A program made the translations under genes and the position numbers. Below are positions 32,968-39,367 of a DNA stretch of 43,810 nucleotides, piece by piece; within the stretch, counting starts at the first letter, position 1, and every line of letters starts with the position of its first letter. This stretch comes from Patescibacteria group bacterium UBA6805 (lineage in GTDB: Bacteria; Patescibacteriota; Minisyncoccia; Minisyncoccales; Minisyncoccaceae), in contig DKFD01000001.1 in NCBI GenBank assembly GCA_002452735.1, positions 1 to 43,810 of the forward strand, given 5' to 3'. The notes below the pieces were generated by a model that did not search any database, had not been told where the DNA came from, and worked only from the letters and a program-made list of their open reading frames with translations.

Positions 32968-33378
32968 TTATTTCGGTTTCTTGGCACCGTATTTACTTCT
33001 CTCTTTTTTTCTTCCCTCGACTCCGCCGCAATCGTATGTTCCCCTGACAATATGGTATCTCACTCCGGGTAAATCTTTTACTCTCCCTCCTCTCACCATG
33101 ACGATTGAGTGCTCCTGCAAATTGTGGCCCTCTCCGGGGATATAGGCGGTAACCTCCATTCCATTGCTCAGCTTGACCCTGGCTACTTTTCTCAAAGCCG
33201 AATTAGGCTTCGTGGGCGTGGTGGTGAAAACCTTCAGACAAACTCCTTTCTTGAACGGCGATTCATAGTCCTTGGGCTTATTCTTCAAGGGGTTGAAACC
33301 AAAAGACAAGCCGGGTGCCTTGCTTTTCTTTTTTCCCGATTTCCGTTTTCTTTTGATTAGCTGATGAATCGTGGGCAT
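32968..33378 (-). CDS. rpsL: 30S ribosomal protein uS12
   Basis: 136 residues: MPTIHQLIKRKRKSGKKKSK, then TTTPTKPNSALRKVARVKLS and GEGHNLQEHSIVMVRGGRVK, with the PNSA decoding loop intact. Compared with E. coli it has a few extra residues after the N-terminus (GFNPLKNKPKDYES). First gene of the str operon. Confidence 0.97.
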   Translation of the reverse strand: MPTIHQLIKRKRKSGKKKSKAPGLSFGFNPLKNKPKDYESPFKKGVCLKVFTTTPTKPNSALRKVARVKLSNGMEVTAYIPGEGHNLQEHSIVMVRGGRVKDLPGVRYHIVRGTYDCGGVEGRKKERSKYGAKKPK

Positions 33379-33419
33379 AGGGTCAATAAAAAAATAAAAT
33401 AAGCTTTTTGCCTGAAATA

Positions 33420-33448
33420 AAAATATCAGATAAAGGGAAAATTGTCAA
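33420..33448 (-). promoter_or_regulatory. Promoter of the rpsL-rpsG-fusA operon
   Basis: Minus strand TTGACA (33448-33443), 17 nt ending TGA, TATTTT (33425-33420): consensus -35 with an extended -10. The leader to rpsL is about 35 nt. Confidence 0.8.
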
Positions 33449-33505
33449 ATAAAACAAGCGGAAAAGAAAGGCTCTTCTTGTAAGCACCCCCCCATGCGGT
33501 TCGCT

Positions 33506-33688
33506 TTACTGGGCGTAAAGCTTAAGCTTGATTTGGAAAACCTCTTCCTGCACTTTCATCATATTCGTCTCCAAGGCCTCAATCCTTTTTTCGTTATAGA
33601 TGGCCAGTTGATACAAAGAATAGCTTGCCAAAAGAGCAATGCCGATAATAAGAATGGTTTTCAATAAATCGTATTTTTCTTCGCTCAT
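33506..33688 (-). CDS. Small membrane-anchored coiled-coil protein
   Basis: 60 residues, not recognised: one membrane helix (about residues 10-29, ILIIGIALLASYSLYQLAIY) then an amphipathic coiled coil (KRIEALETNMMKVQEEVFQI). No SD. A promoter with TGGACA (33740-33735), 17 nt, TAAAAT (33717-33712) lies in the end of the SDR gene. A GCTTTAC/GTAAAGC hairpin lies at the stop but lacks a T tract. Unknown role. Confidence 0.6.
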   Translation of the reverse strand: MSEEKYDLLKTILIIGIALLASYSLYQLAIYNEKRIEALETNMMKVQEEVFQIKLKLYAQ

Positions 33689-33711
33689 TTTTTTAAAATT
33701 ATTATTATTTG

Positions 33712-33740
33712 ATTTTAACCTTTATTTATTGCGCTGTCCA
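33712..33740 (-). promoter_or_regulatory. Promoter for the small membrane protein
   Basis: Minus strand TGGACA, 17-nt spacer, TAAAAT; one mismatch to consensus in each hexamer. It lies inside the last codons of the upstream SDR gene. Confidence 0.6.
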
Positions 33741-34454
33741 TCCCCCGTCAACGAACAGAATCGTTCCGGTGACGAATTTTGAATCGTCCGAAGCCAAATA
33801 AAGCGCGGCTTTGGCGATGTCTTCGGGTTCGCCCATGTGCCCCAAAGGAGTGCTTTGTTCTATTGGGGACTTGAACTTCGGGTCGTCTGTCACTGCTTTG
33901 GTCATTTGGGTTTTAATGAATCCGGGGGCAATGGCATTGACCCTGATTCCGCAAGAACCCAAATCTAAAGCACCTGCCTTGGTTAACTGGTCAACTCCCC
34001 CCTTGGAAGCGGAATAAGAAACTGAATTTTTAAAGCCGACCGTTCCCAATATGGAGGTCATATTAATAATAGACCCTTTTATGTTGTTCTCCTTCATATA
34101 TTTGGCGGCTGCTCTCAGGCCGTAGAAAACTCCGGATAAATTAACGGCAATTGTCTTATCCCACGTCTTGTCGTCAGCGGAAACAACATCTCCGGCTGTG
34201 CCGATGCCTGCGTTGTTGACCATGATGTCCAGGCTTCCGAACTTATCCACTGCCTGTGTTATCAGATTTTCCACTTCTTCTTTTTTGGAAACGTCGCATT
34301 TGACGAAAATCGCCTTTTCTTTATCGGGAACCGGAGATTCGTTAATGTCGGAAAAAACAACAAGAGCACCTTCTTTTAAGAACTCCTCGGCAATGGCCTT
34401 GCCGATGCCCGAGGAAGAACCGGTAACGATTGCTATTTTGTTTTTCAGTCTCAT
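33726..34454 (-). CDS. SDR oxidoreductase, FabG-like, stand-alone
   Basis: 242 residues from ATG 34454 (MRLKNKIAIVTG). An in-frame ATG at 34553 would run back through the promoter and terminator. Cofactor loop TGSSSGIG, NNAG, Ser in NMTSILG, Tyr/Lys in YSASKGG, end FVTGTILFVDGG. Substrate unknown: it could be a sugar, alcohol or 3-oxoacyl compound. It is separate from the fabG of the lipid operon. The extended -10 (TGG-TATAAT) is 6 nt before the ATG, so the mRNA is probably leaderless. Confidence 0.85.
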   Translation of the reverse strand: MRLKNKIAIVTGSSSGIGKAIAEEFLKEGALVVFSDINESPVPDKEKAIFVKCDVSKKEEVENLITQAVDKFGSLDIMVNNAGIGTAGDVVSADDKTWDKTIAVNLSGVFYGLRAAAKYMKENNIKGSIINMTSILGTVGFKNSVSYSASKGGVDQLTKAGALDLGSCGIRVNAIAPGFIKTQMTKAVTDDPKFKSPIEQSTPLGHMGEPEDIAKAALYLASDDSKFVTGTILFVDGGWTAQ

Positions 34455-34460
34455 AAGTAA

Positions 34461-34489
34461 ATTATACCACTTATTTTTTATTTCTCCAA
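34461..34489 (-). promoter_or_regulatory. SDR gene promoter, leaderless
   Basis: Minus strand TTGGAG, 17 nt ending TGG, then TATAAT, which ends 6 nt before ATG 34454. The weak -35 is offset by the extended, perfect -10. The predicted start falls at the ATG. Confidence 0.65.
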
Positions 34490-34514
34490 TAGTCAATACA
34501 TTATACAATGAAAA

Positions 34515-34544
34515 AAGAAAAGAAAAAAGGGGGTTGATGCCCCT
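34515..34544 (-). terminator. Intrinsic terminator of the thymidylate synthase-like gene
   Basis: Minus strand GGGG (34543-34540), loop CATCAA, CCCC(C) (34533-34529), then CTTTTTTC and further T-rich sequence. It starts at the TAG stop of the gene. Confidence 0.85.
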
Positions 34545-35310
34545 AATAATCATTTTGCTTTAACCTTCTCATCAATGCAGGATTTCTGATCTCTTCATCT
34601 CTTAAAACATTCATTGCCTGCTGAAGGCGGCCTTGATAGACGTGGAGGGAATCATTCTGGTCAATAAGCCTCCCGATCCGGCAATCGTTCGGGAAAAATA
34701 CTTCCGTGTTCAGCGCTGGGACAATGCCGATTTCGTTGCCCGGGAGAGCATCAAGAAGGTCTCTTGACCTCCAGGAAAGATGCACATCAACCGTTTTCGG
34801 ATGGTAATACCTGATCCATACCCTCTGGAAACAGGGCGGCGATTCGTTCTCCATGTCAATGGCCGGAGACCAAGTAATGGCCTGATGCCTGTTGGAAGAT
34901 ATACCGGATTTGATTGACTTCGCGAGCAATTCCCTTAGCTTTGAAAGCTGGTCTCCGTGAGTGTCAATTAGCCGTTCGATATATACATAGGAAAACCTGT
35001 GCTTGTCGTCCGGCGGAAGCTTTCGGTATTCTTCATACCATGCCCTGTTGAACTCGTTGGTATAGGCCGCGAGCCCTCCTTTTTTAAGCCCGAATCCGGG
35101 AGGAGCAATACCGGCTTCAATTTCAGCAATGGCTGGTCCGGTTAAAATTATTGTCTGGGCCGTATCTCTGGCTTTCTTGGGTTCTTTCTCGGAACCAAAG
35201 GTGATGTCCTTCCCGTAATTGACCACGTTGTAAAGGGCTTCAATCCAGGCCTCGCCAAAGCTTTCGCTTCTGACTTCAAAATAGGGTGCTGTTTCAATTT
35301 CCAAGAACAA
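34543..35310 (-). CDS. Thymidylate synthase / dCMP hydroxymethylase family protein
   Basis: 255 residues. Starts with TTG at 35310: an AGGAG site 7 nt upstream fixes it. The likely catalytic Cys160 is in SPPCFQRVWIR (compare PPC in ThyA), followed by SWRSRDLLDALPGNEIG (nucleotide-binding R and Asn) and LIDQNDSLHVYQ. ThyA-type enzymes methylate dUMP with methylene-tetrahydrofolate; related phage enzymes hydroxymethylate dCMP. The Asn in PGNEIG favours a uridine substrate, but the protein is far from E. coli ThyA. No dihydrofolate reductase gene is nearby. Confidence 0.7.
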   Translation of the reverse strand: MFLEIETAPYFEVRSESFGEAWIEALYNVVNYGKDITFGSEKEPKKARDTAQTIILTGPAIAEIEAGIAPPGFGLKKGGLAAYTNEFNRAWYEEYRKLPPDDKHRFSYVYIERLIDTHGDQLSKLRELLAKSIKSGISSNRHQAITWSPAIDMENESPPCFQRVWIRYYHPKTVDVHLSWRSRDLLDALPGNEIGIVPALNTEVFFPNDCRIGRLIDQNDSLHVYQGRLQQAMNVLRDEEIRNPALMRRLKQNDY

Positions 35311-35354
35311 TCACTCTCTCCTGTCCATCTCTCTTTTGGAAATGAACTGAGCTT

Positions 35355-35383
35355 AAACTACTATAAAACCCTGTTTTCGTCAA
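35355..35383 (-). promoter_or_regulatory. Promoter of the thymidylate synthase-like gene
   Basis: Minus strand TTGACG (35383-35378), 17 nt, TAGTTT (35360-35355). The -10 is weak, but spacing and position (about 45 nt before the TTG start) fit. Confidence 0.5.
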
Positions 35384-35391
35384 ACGAGAAA

Positions 35392-36015
35392 CTAAACCAA
35401 GGGCAGGCCGGTGAAAAGATAAAAAATCTTTTCGGTAAGACGCAGGACAACCGACAAACCATTGGAAAAAATAATGAAGATGAGAATGAAAAACCCGAAC
35501 TGGGTCAGAAAAGATTTAAGCCACGTAAATCCTTCTCCTAAAATATCAAAAAGGATATGCGAGCCGTCCAAGGGCGGAATGGGAATAAGGTTGAAAATCG
35601 CCAAAACGATATTGTAAAAAACAACTATCTGAAAAAATTGGTAAAAACCCAAAGAAAAAACAGGAAATCTTATAAGCATGCTGAAGATAAAGGCCACGAA
35701 CAAATTGGCGGCCGGACCGGCCAGAGAAATCTTCAGCGCCCCCCATCTTTTGTCCCGGATGTTGTAAAAATCTATCGGAACCGGCTTGGCCCAGCCGACT
35801 ATCGGCCCCCTTCCGCCGGTAAAAACTAACAAAAACAAAGGAACCAAAAAAGAACCTATCGGATCAAGGTGGCTCAAGGGGCTCAAACTCAATCTGTTAT
35901 TCTCCTTGGCTGTCGAATCCCCCAAATAATAAGCAACGCTACCGTGGGCAACCTCGTGGATGATAATGGAAAAAAGAATAACCGCCAGCCCCAGGATTGT
36001 AAACAATAAATCCAT
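35392..36015 (-). CDS. M50 family zinc metalloprotease (site-2 protease-like)
   Basis: 207 residues, several membrane helices. The zinc-binding IIHEVAHGSVAYYLGD (HExxH, about residue 20) and the second site NLIPIPPLDGSHIL (Asp ligand) define the family; a GGRGPIVGWAKPVPID loop is also typical. It belongs to the short form without a PDZ domain, which cleaves membrane-spanning substrates. The promoter leaves a leader of only a few bases. Substrate unknown. Confidence 0.9.
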   Translation of the reverse strand: MDLLFTILGLAVILFSIIIHEVAHGSVAYYLGDSTAKENNRLSLSPLSHLDPIGSFLVPLFLLVFTGGRGPIVGWAKPVPIDFYNIRDKRWGALKISLAGPAANLFVAFIFSMLIRFPVFSLGFYQFFQIVVFYNIVLAIFNLIPIPPLDGSHILFDILGEGFTWLKSFLTQFGFFILIFIIFSNGLSVVLRLTEKIFYLFTGLPLV

Positions 36016-36024
36016 ATGCTTAGA

Positions 36025-36075
36025 TATATACCATAAATTGAAGAGCCTTGCAATTATTATTTTTTCTGCTAATAT
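36025..36075. promoter_or_regulatory. Divergent promoters sharing one palindromic -35
   Basis: TTGCAA (36048-36053) is its own reverse complement. Toward the minus strand, 17 nt ending TGG lead to TATATA (36030-36025) for the M50 gene. Toward the plus strand, 16 nt ending TGC lead to TAATAT (36070-36075) for rpmB. Both have extended -10 elements and both start points fall within a few bases of the ATGs (36015 and 36084). Confidence 0.65.
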
Positions 36076-36083
36076 ACAAGCAT

Positions 36084-36305
36084 ATGGAAAAACAATGCAC
36101 TATTTGCGGAAAATCCTCATCAATGGGCGGGCACTATAAAAAATTGATTTCGAGATATAATCCCTCCCCCAAAAAAAGAAAGTACCCCAATCTTCAATGG
36201 GTTCGCGTTCCCTTGGAAACAATTCAAAAAAAATACAAAGAATTTGCCGGAAAAAGAATTTTAGCCTGCGCAAAATGCATCAAGGCCTTGGCGAAAAAGA
36301 AATAA
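36084..36305 (+). CDS. rpmB: 50S ribosomal protein bL28
   Basis: 73 residues from ATG 36084 (MEKQCTICGKSSSMGG); an in-frame ATG at 36048 would fall in the promoter. The CxxCGK start and the C-terminal RILACAKCIKAL give four cysteines in two CxxC pairs, the zinc form of bL28. The middle YPNLQWVRVP matches the family. It lies on its own, 8 nt before a tRNA-Pro gene, and the two are probably cotranscribed. Confidence 0.9.
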   Translation: MEKQCTICGKSSSMGGHYKKLISRYNPSPKKRKYPNLQWVRVPLETIQKKYKEFAGKRILACAKCIKALAKKK

Positions 36306-36313
36306 TTTTATTT

Positions 36314-36384
36314 CGGGCTGTCGTATAACGGTATTATTTGCGCATGGGGTGCGTAAGACCTGGGTTCAATTCCCAGCAGCCCGA
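36314..36384 (+). tRNA. tRNA-Pro (anticodon GGG)
   Basis: A 71-nt cloverleaf: acceptor CGGGCTG/CAGCCCG, D stem GTA/TAT, anticodon stem TGCGC/GCGTA with loop ATGGGGT (anticodon GGG at 36346-36348), T arm CTGGG-TTCAATT-CCCAG, discriminator A. CCA is not encoded (CTA follows). It reads CCC and CCU. Confidence 0.9.
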
Positions 36385-36409
36385 CTAATTTTATCCTCTT
36401 CTGAAGTTT

Positions 36410-36490
36410 GTGAAAAAAAACAGCCAATTGTTTCTTGGGGGAACAATAATCACGCTGGTCGGAGCCGCCCTATTTTTTATCAGCCTTTAA
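36410..36490 (+). CDS. Possible 26-residue membrane peptide
   Basis: GTG 36410 opens 26 codons: KKNSQLFLGGTIITLVGA then ALFFISL, a basic start and a single hydrophobic helix, ending in TAA. Its end overlaps the 3' end of the DUF192 gene on the other strand by 21 nt. No clear SD; it could be read from the rpmB/tRNA transcript. The clean N-in helix pattern is the only support. Confidence 0.25.
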   Translation: MKKNSQLFLGGTIITLVGAALFFISL

Positions 36491-36913
36491 TTGATATCGT
36501 ATTTTCACCTTGTCCCCTGCTTTGATTCCGTATTTTGATACGGTTCCGGCCCCAACCTCTATTACTTTGTCAATTTCCTGAGCCGGTTTAAGAGTAGTAA
36601 TTTCTCCCTGCGTATACAAAGGAACGTTTTCTTTTATCTCAACTATGTTTTCGCCTTTGACCCATAAAATGTCCAAGGAAAATTTCATTTCTTTCATCCA
36701 AAAAACAGGTTTCCTCGGACTTAAAAAAACAAAGAGCATTCCTTTGTTTTCTTCCAAATAATCTCTCTGGCTTAATCCTTTTCCTGTTTGTTCGGGGAAA
36801 AAAGCAACTTCGGTTTCAAAAAAATAATCACCGATTGTTATTTCCGCATTCAGTCCGGGGAAAAACAAAGAACCGAAAACCAACAACGCTGCCGTTAATA
36901 ATATGATTCTCAT
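36470..36913 (-). CDS. DUF192 family exported protein
   Basis: 147 residues with an N-terminal signal or anchor (about residues 1-22, IILLTAALLVFGSLFFPGL) and a DUF192 domain: the characteristic GLSQRDYLEENKGMLFVF, FWMKEMKFSLDILWV and an ending beta strand (KYGIKAGDKVKIRY). The molecular function of DUF192 is unsettled. It overlaps the RNHCP gene by 4 nt, so both depend on the tRNA-Leu promoter. Confidence 0.85.
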   Translation of the reverse strand: MRIILLTAALLVFGSLFFPGLNAEITIGDYFFETEVAFFPEQTGKGLSQRDYLEENKGMLFVFLSPRKPVFWMKEMKFSLDILWVKGENIVEIKENVPLYTQGEITTLKPAQEIDKVIEVGAGTVSKYGIKAGDKVKIRYQLKADKK

Positions 36914-37212
36914 GTTTTAAAGGGATGATTAATAATCTCGTCGAGATTGTCGTCCGGCGCTGACTTAACCCGATGCTCAAAACCGCATTTGAAGCAACGA
37001 TAGTAAATGACATATTCCCGATTTTTTGCTTCAATGCCGATGGGCTCCATCAGACCGCTGCAATCGGATTTTCTGTCGCCCGGATTAACATCAACGTGTT
37101 TGGACCACAAGCACCCGGGACAATGGTCGGTATATCCGTTGCCCCTTACTTCTTTGCCGCAATTCTCGCAAATGAAATCTTCGGTTCTCTTTTGAAATCT
37201 CTTTCTCTGCAT
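36910..37212 (-). CDS. RNHCP domain zinc protein
   Basis: 100 residues from ATG 37212. Cysteine pairs ICENCGK, HCPGCLWSKHVD, and CFKCGFEH form zinc ribbons; YTDHCPGCLWSKHVDVNPGD is the RNHCP signature with RNHCP written as TDHCP, and CSGLMEPI follows. Function unknown, probably nucleic-acid binding. Its ATG is 3 nt after the CCA of tRNA-Leu, so cutting out the tRNA would leave an almost leaderless mRNA. Longer starts inside the tRNA were rejected. Confidence 0.85.
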   Translation of the reverse strand: MQRKRFQKRTEDFICENCGKEVRGNGYTDHCPGCLWSKHVDVNPGDRKSDCSGLMEPIGIEAKNREYVIYYRCFKCGFEHRVKSAPDDNLDEIINHPFKT

Positions 37213-37215
37213 AAA

Positions 37216-37300
37216 TGGTGGGCATGGTGGGAGTTGAACCCACACGAGTTGCCTCATACGCTCCTGAAGCGTACGCGTCTGCCAATTCCGCCACACGCCC
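37216..37300 (-). tRNA. tRNA-Leu (anticodon CAG), CCA encoded
   Basis: Type II tRNA: acceptor GGGCGTG/CATGCCC, D arm with the AATTGG loop, anticodon stem TACGC/GCGTA with loop TTCAGGA (anticodon CAG), long variable arm (TGAGGCAACTCGTG), T arm GTGGG-TTCAACT-CCCAC, discriminator A, and an encoded CCA (37218-37216). Confidence 0.95.
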
Positions 37301-37309
37301 TCAATTTAG

Positions 37310-37338
37310 ATAATAGCAGAATAAAAACACCGTTTCAA
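37310..37338 (-). promoter_or_regulatory. tRNA-Leu / RNHCP / DUF192 promoter
   Basis: Minus strand TTGAAA (37338-37333), 17 nt ending TGC, TATTAT (37315-37310), an extended -10. The start point is near 37303, three bases before the mature 5' end of tRNA-Leu. The -35 lies in the loop of the upstream terminator hairpin. Confidence 0.75.
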
Positions 37339-37344
37339 GCGGTG
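37321..37344 (-). terminator. Intrinsic terminator of the 6S-like RNA
   Basis: Minus strand CACCG (37344-37340), loop CTTGAAA, CGGTG (37332-37328), then TTTTTAT. It closes transcription that comes from the 37.49 kb start. Confidence 0.85.
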
Positions 37345-37490
37345 CTTTCCCGTTGGCTTAATGGCCCTATCCCCTTCAAAAAGAATCCGTGGATTCCTAT
37401 CGTGGGTGCCACATTCAACCGCCACAGCAGTTGAAGATTATAGCCCCCAATTTGAAAGGTGTTCGGAATTTTTTGAATGATAGGGCCACC
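37321..37490 (-). ncRNA. Candidate 6S-like regulatory RNA
   Basis: On the minus strand, TGGCCCTATC (37488-37479) pairs with GATAGGGCCA (37371-37362 region), TTCAAAAA with TTTTTGAA, TCCG with CGGA; then comes a large open bubble holding TATAAT, and an apical TTCAAC/GTTGAA hairpin. A weak promoter (TTGTTG, 17 nt, TATGAT at 37499-37494) starts RNA exactly at the closing stem, and an intrinsic terminator follows. About 165 nt, with a long hairpin and central bubble as in 6S RNA. A MITE with inverted ends is the alternative. Confidence 0.5.
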
Positions 37491-37499
37491 ATAATCATA

Positions 37500-38555
37500 C
37501 TATAATTTCAAGATTTCAACAAGTTGTTTTATCATGGCCACGACCACCGGAGCGGCCTGCAGGCTCACGCATTGGACGCCCTCATCATCGGCCACTATCC
37601 ACGGCTCTTCAATCACCTCAACCTTGTCTCCTTCTCCCTTGAAGGAATAGGCCGGGGTCATTTCATAATCATCAACATAGTCCCTGGCCGTATCAACCGG
37701 TATGGCATTCCTTAAAAGCACCTTGGGAATGCCGTAAAGAGAAAAAGCTTTTTTGATTATTTCTTCGTCTGTCAATAATCGCTCCTTGATGGGCTCGATT
37801 CCTTTTTCGTCCCCTTCTTTCATAACCATTCTCCCTCCCCGGCATCCCGGCTCGTCGCAAATCAAATAATATTCGCTCTTTTCCTTGTCATGGCCTATCT
37901 TTGAACTCGGAAGAAGCTTCAAGCTCCTGGAAGCATCACACCGGGGACAAATCCTTCTCCATTTTATCCTTTCGTTAATTACATTCATGGGAACGTCAAT
38001 GAGAACGAAAATATCCGGGTCTTCCCTGTACTCGACCAAATCCCTGAAAAACAGAGAAAAGTTAACCTGGTCCAGATTTCTGGGAAAACCGTCAACAAGA
38101 ATGACCTTCCTTTTCCTCTTTGATATTTCTCTTTTAAGCAGGGCCAAAACCAATTCGTCGGGCAAAAGTTTCTGAGTGCTTCTGCTTTCCAGGCTGTTCA
38201 TGATGTCGTCCAAAGAATGGAGGCCCCGGTAGTTCTTTTCCAGAAACTCCCTTAATTCTGCTCTCTTTTTGTCGTCCTTTACCTCATTATCCAGGGCTCT
38301 GACCATGTCTCCGACGGAAACATGCTCAATCTTATCTCCCCCCACCACTTCGGCGAACATTTTGGAATACGTTCCTTTGCCCGAATTCTTCTTGCCCAAA
38401 AGATAAGCGATAAAAGTGTTTTCTTTCAAATAATCTTTCAGCTTTTCCGCTTCAGCTCCGCATTTTAACTTAAAATATTCCTCTCTTTCTTTCGGGTCCG
38501 AAAGATTGAATTTTCTGTCTTCCCCCATTTTGGTTTTGAAAATTGGAAAGTTCAT
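37500..38555 (-). CDS. Enlarged adenylate kinase-family protein
   Basis: 351 residues, over 100 more than Adk. It has a P-loop LGKKNSGKGT (about residue 55), NMP-binding part with SVGDMVRAL, VDGFPRN, and a LID with CPRC and a later C-x4-C pair (ICDEPGC) separated by a long insertion. An extra N-terminal segment of about 45 residues and a C-terminal tail (about 60 residues: AYSFKGEGDKVEVIEEPWIV...) have no known match to me. It may phosphorylate another nucleotide or serve a regulatory role beside the normal Adk at 18.3 kb. The start overlaps the ComEC-like gene by 4 nt. Confidence 0.7.
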   Translation of the reverse strand: MNFPIFKTKMGEDRKFNLSDPKEREEYFKLKCGAEAEKLKDYLKENTFIAYLLGKKNSGKGTYSKMFAEVVGGDKIEHVSVGDMVRALDNEVKDDKKRAELREFLEKNYRGLHSLDDIMNSLESRSTQKLLPDELVLALLKREISKRKRKVILVDGFPRNLDQVNFSLFFRDLVEYREDPDIFVLIDVPMNVINERIKWRRICPRCDASRSLKLLPSSKIGHDKEKSEYYLICDEPGCRGGRMVMKEGDEKGIEPIKERLLTDEEIIKKAFSLYGIPKVLLRNAIPVDTARDYVDDYEMTPAYSFKGEGDKVEVIEEPWIVADDEGVQCVSLQAAPVVVAMIKQLVEILKL

Positions 38556-39367
38556 ATGTCTTTTTTCTTGGTTATTATCTTCAAATTTCTTCCGTCGGAA
38601 ACGATTTTAACGTCTCCAACAATATCGTTTCTTAGTGTTTTAATACCAAAATTTTCGAGCCTTGTCAAAACTTCTTCCGTGGGATGGCCATAAGAATTCT
38701 TTCCCACCTGGATAACCGCCACCCGGGGAGAGGTTTTCTCCAAAAACTCCGAAGAAGTGGAGTATTTGGAGCCGTGATGGGCGACTTTCAAAACATCAAC
38801 ATCAACGGCTACTTCGTTTTCTTTTCTGGAAGAAATGTCGCCCGTGAAAAGAAAAGAATTGTTTCCGTAGGTCATTTTTAAAACAATCGAGCTGTCGTTC
38901 ATGTTTTCCGATTCTCCCGACAAAGGATTTAAAATTTCAAAGAAAACGTCGGAAGCTGATAATCTCGAGCCCCGCAGAATCCTCGCCCCCTCTTCTTTAA
39001 GCAGGATTTCCCATTCTTCGTTTTCCCCCAGGCCGCTCCACAGGACGTTCTTTACTTCGTATTCTTTCAAAACCTGCAAAAGACCGGTAATATGGTCTTC
39101 TTCAAGATGGGTCAGAACAATCAAATCAATTGTTCTGTCCCAAAAAGGCATCTCTTCCACCAGCTTTTCAATAATCCTTTCCCGGTCAGGTCCGCCGTCA
39201 ATCAAAATCTGATGCTTAAAAGGGGTTTCAATGAATATGGCGTCTCCCTGGCCCACGTCAAAAAAAACGACCTCAAGATAATTATGGGAAAAATGCAAAA
39301 CAACTGCCCAGGACACGAGGTTTAAAAAAACCAGGCCGAAAAGAATTCCCCAAGCCTTCTTGTTCAC
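38552..39367 (-). CDS. ComEC C-terminal-like metallo-beta-lactamase hydrolase
   Basis: 271 residues, GTG start at 39367 overlapping the DUF1858 stop (GTGA). One N-terminal membrane helix, then a metallo-beta-lactamase fold: VVFFDVGQGDAIFI, TILIDGG-like ILIDGGP, LTHLEEDHITGL (metal HxxxDH), FLFTGDI and VAHHGSKYSTS. This corresponds to the C-terminal domain of ComEC, here anchored alone without the channel domain. A secreted nuclease linked to DNA uptake or scavenging is plausible but not shown. Confidence 0.85.
   Translation of the reverse strand: MNKKAWGILFGLVFLNLVSWAVVLHFSHNYLEVVFFDVGQGDAIFIETPFKHQILIDGGPDRERIIEKLVEEMPFWDRTIDLIVLTHLEEDHITGLLQVLKEYEVKNVLWSGLGENEEWEILLKEEGARILRGSRLSASDVFFEILNPLSGESENMNDSSIVLKMTYGNNSFLFTGDISSRKENEVAVDVDVLKVAHHGSKYSTSSEFLEKTSPRVAVIQVGKNSYGHPTEEVLTRLENFGIKTLRNDIVGDVKIVSDGRNLKIITKKKDI

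Noticed and set aside
20213..33378. Long antisense frames opposite ribosomal genes (for example 22671-23318 on the plus strand)
   Set aside because: They mirror the codon structure of the real genes and have no RBS, promoter or family motifs.
34455..34553. Long N-terminus of the SDR protein
   Set aside because: The extra codons cover the promoter and the neighbouring gene's terminator; homology starts at MRLKNKIAIVTG.
37213..37296. Protein start MWRNWQTR... extending the RNHCP gene upstream
   Set aside because: This reads through tRNA-Leu, a common annotation artefact; ATG 37212 starts the conserved part.
37362..37488. MITE with 25-bp inverted ends
   Set aside because: No target-site duplication is visible and a promoter and terminator frame it; kept only as an alternative to the 6S-like RNA.
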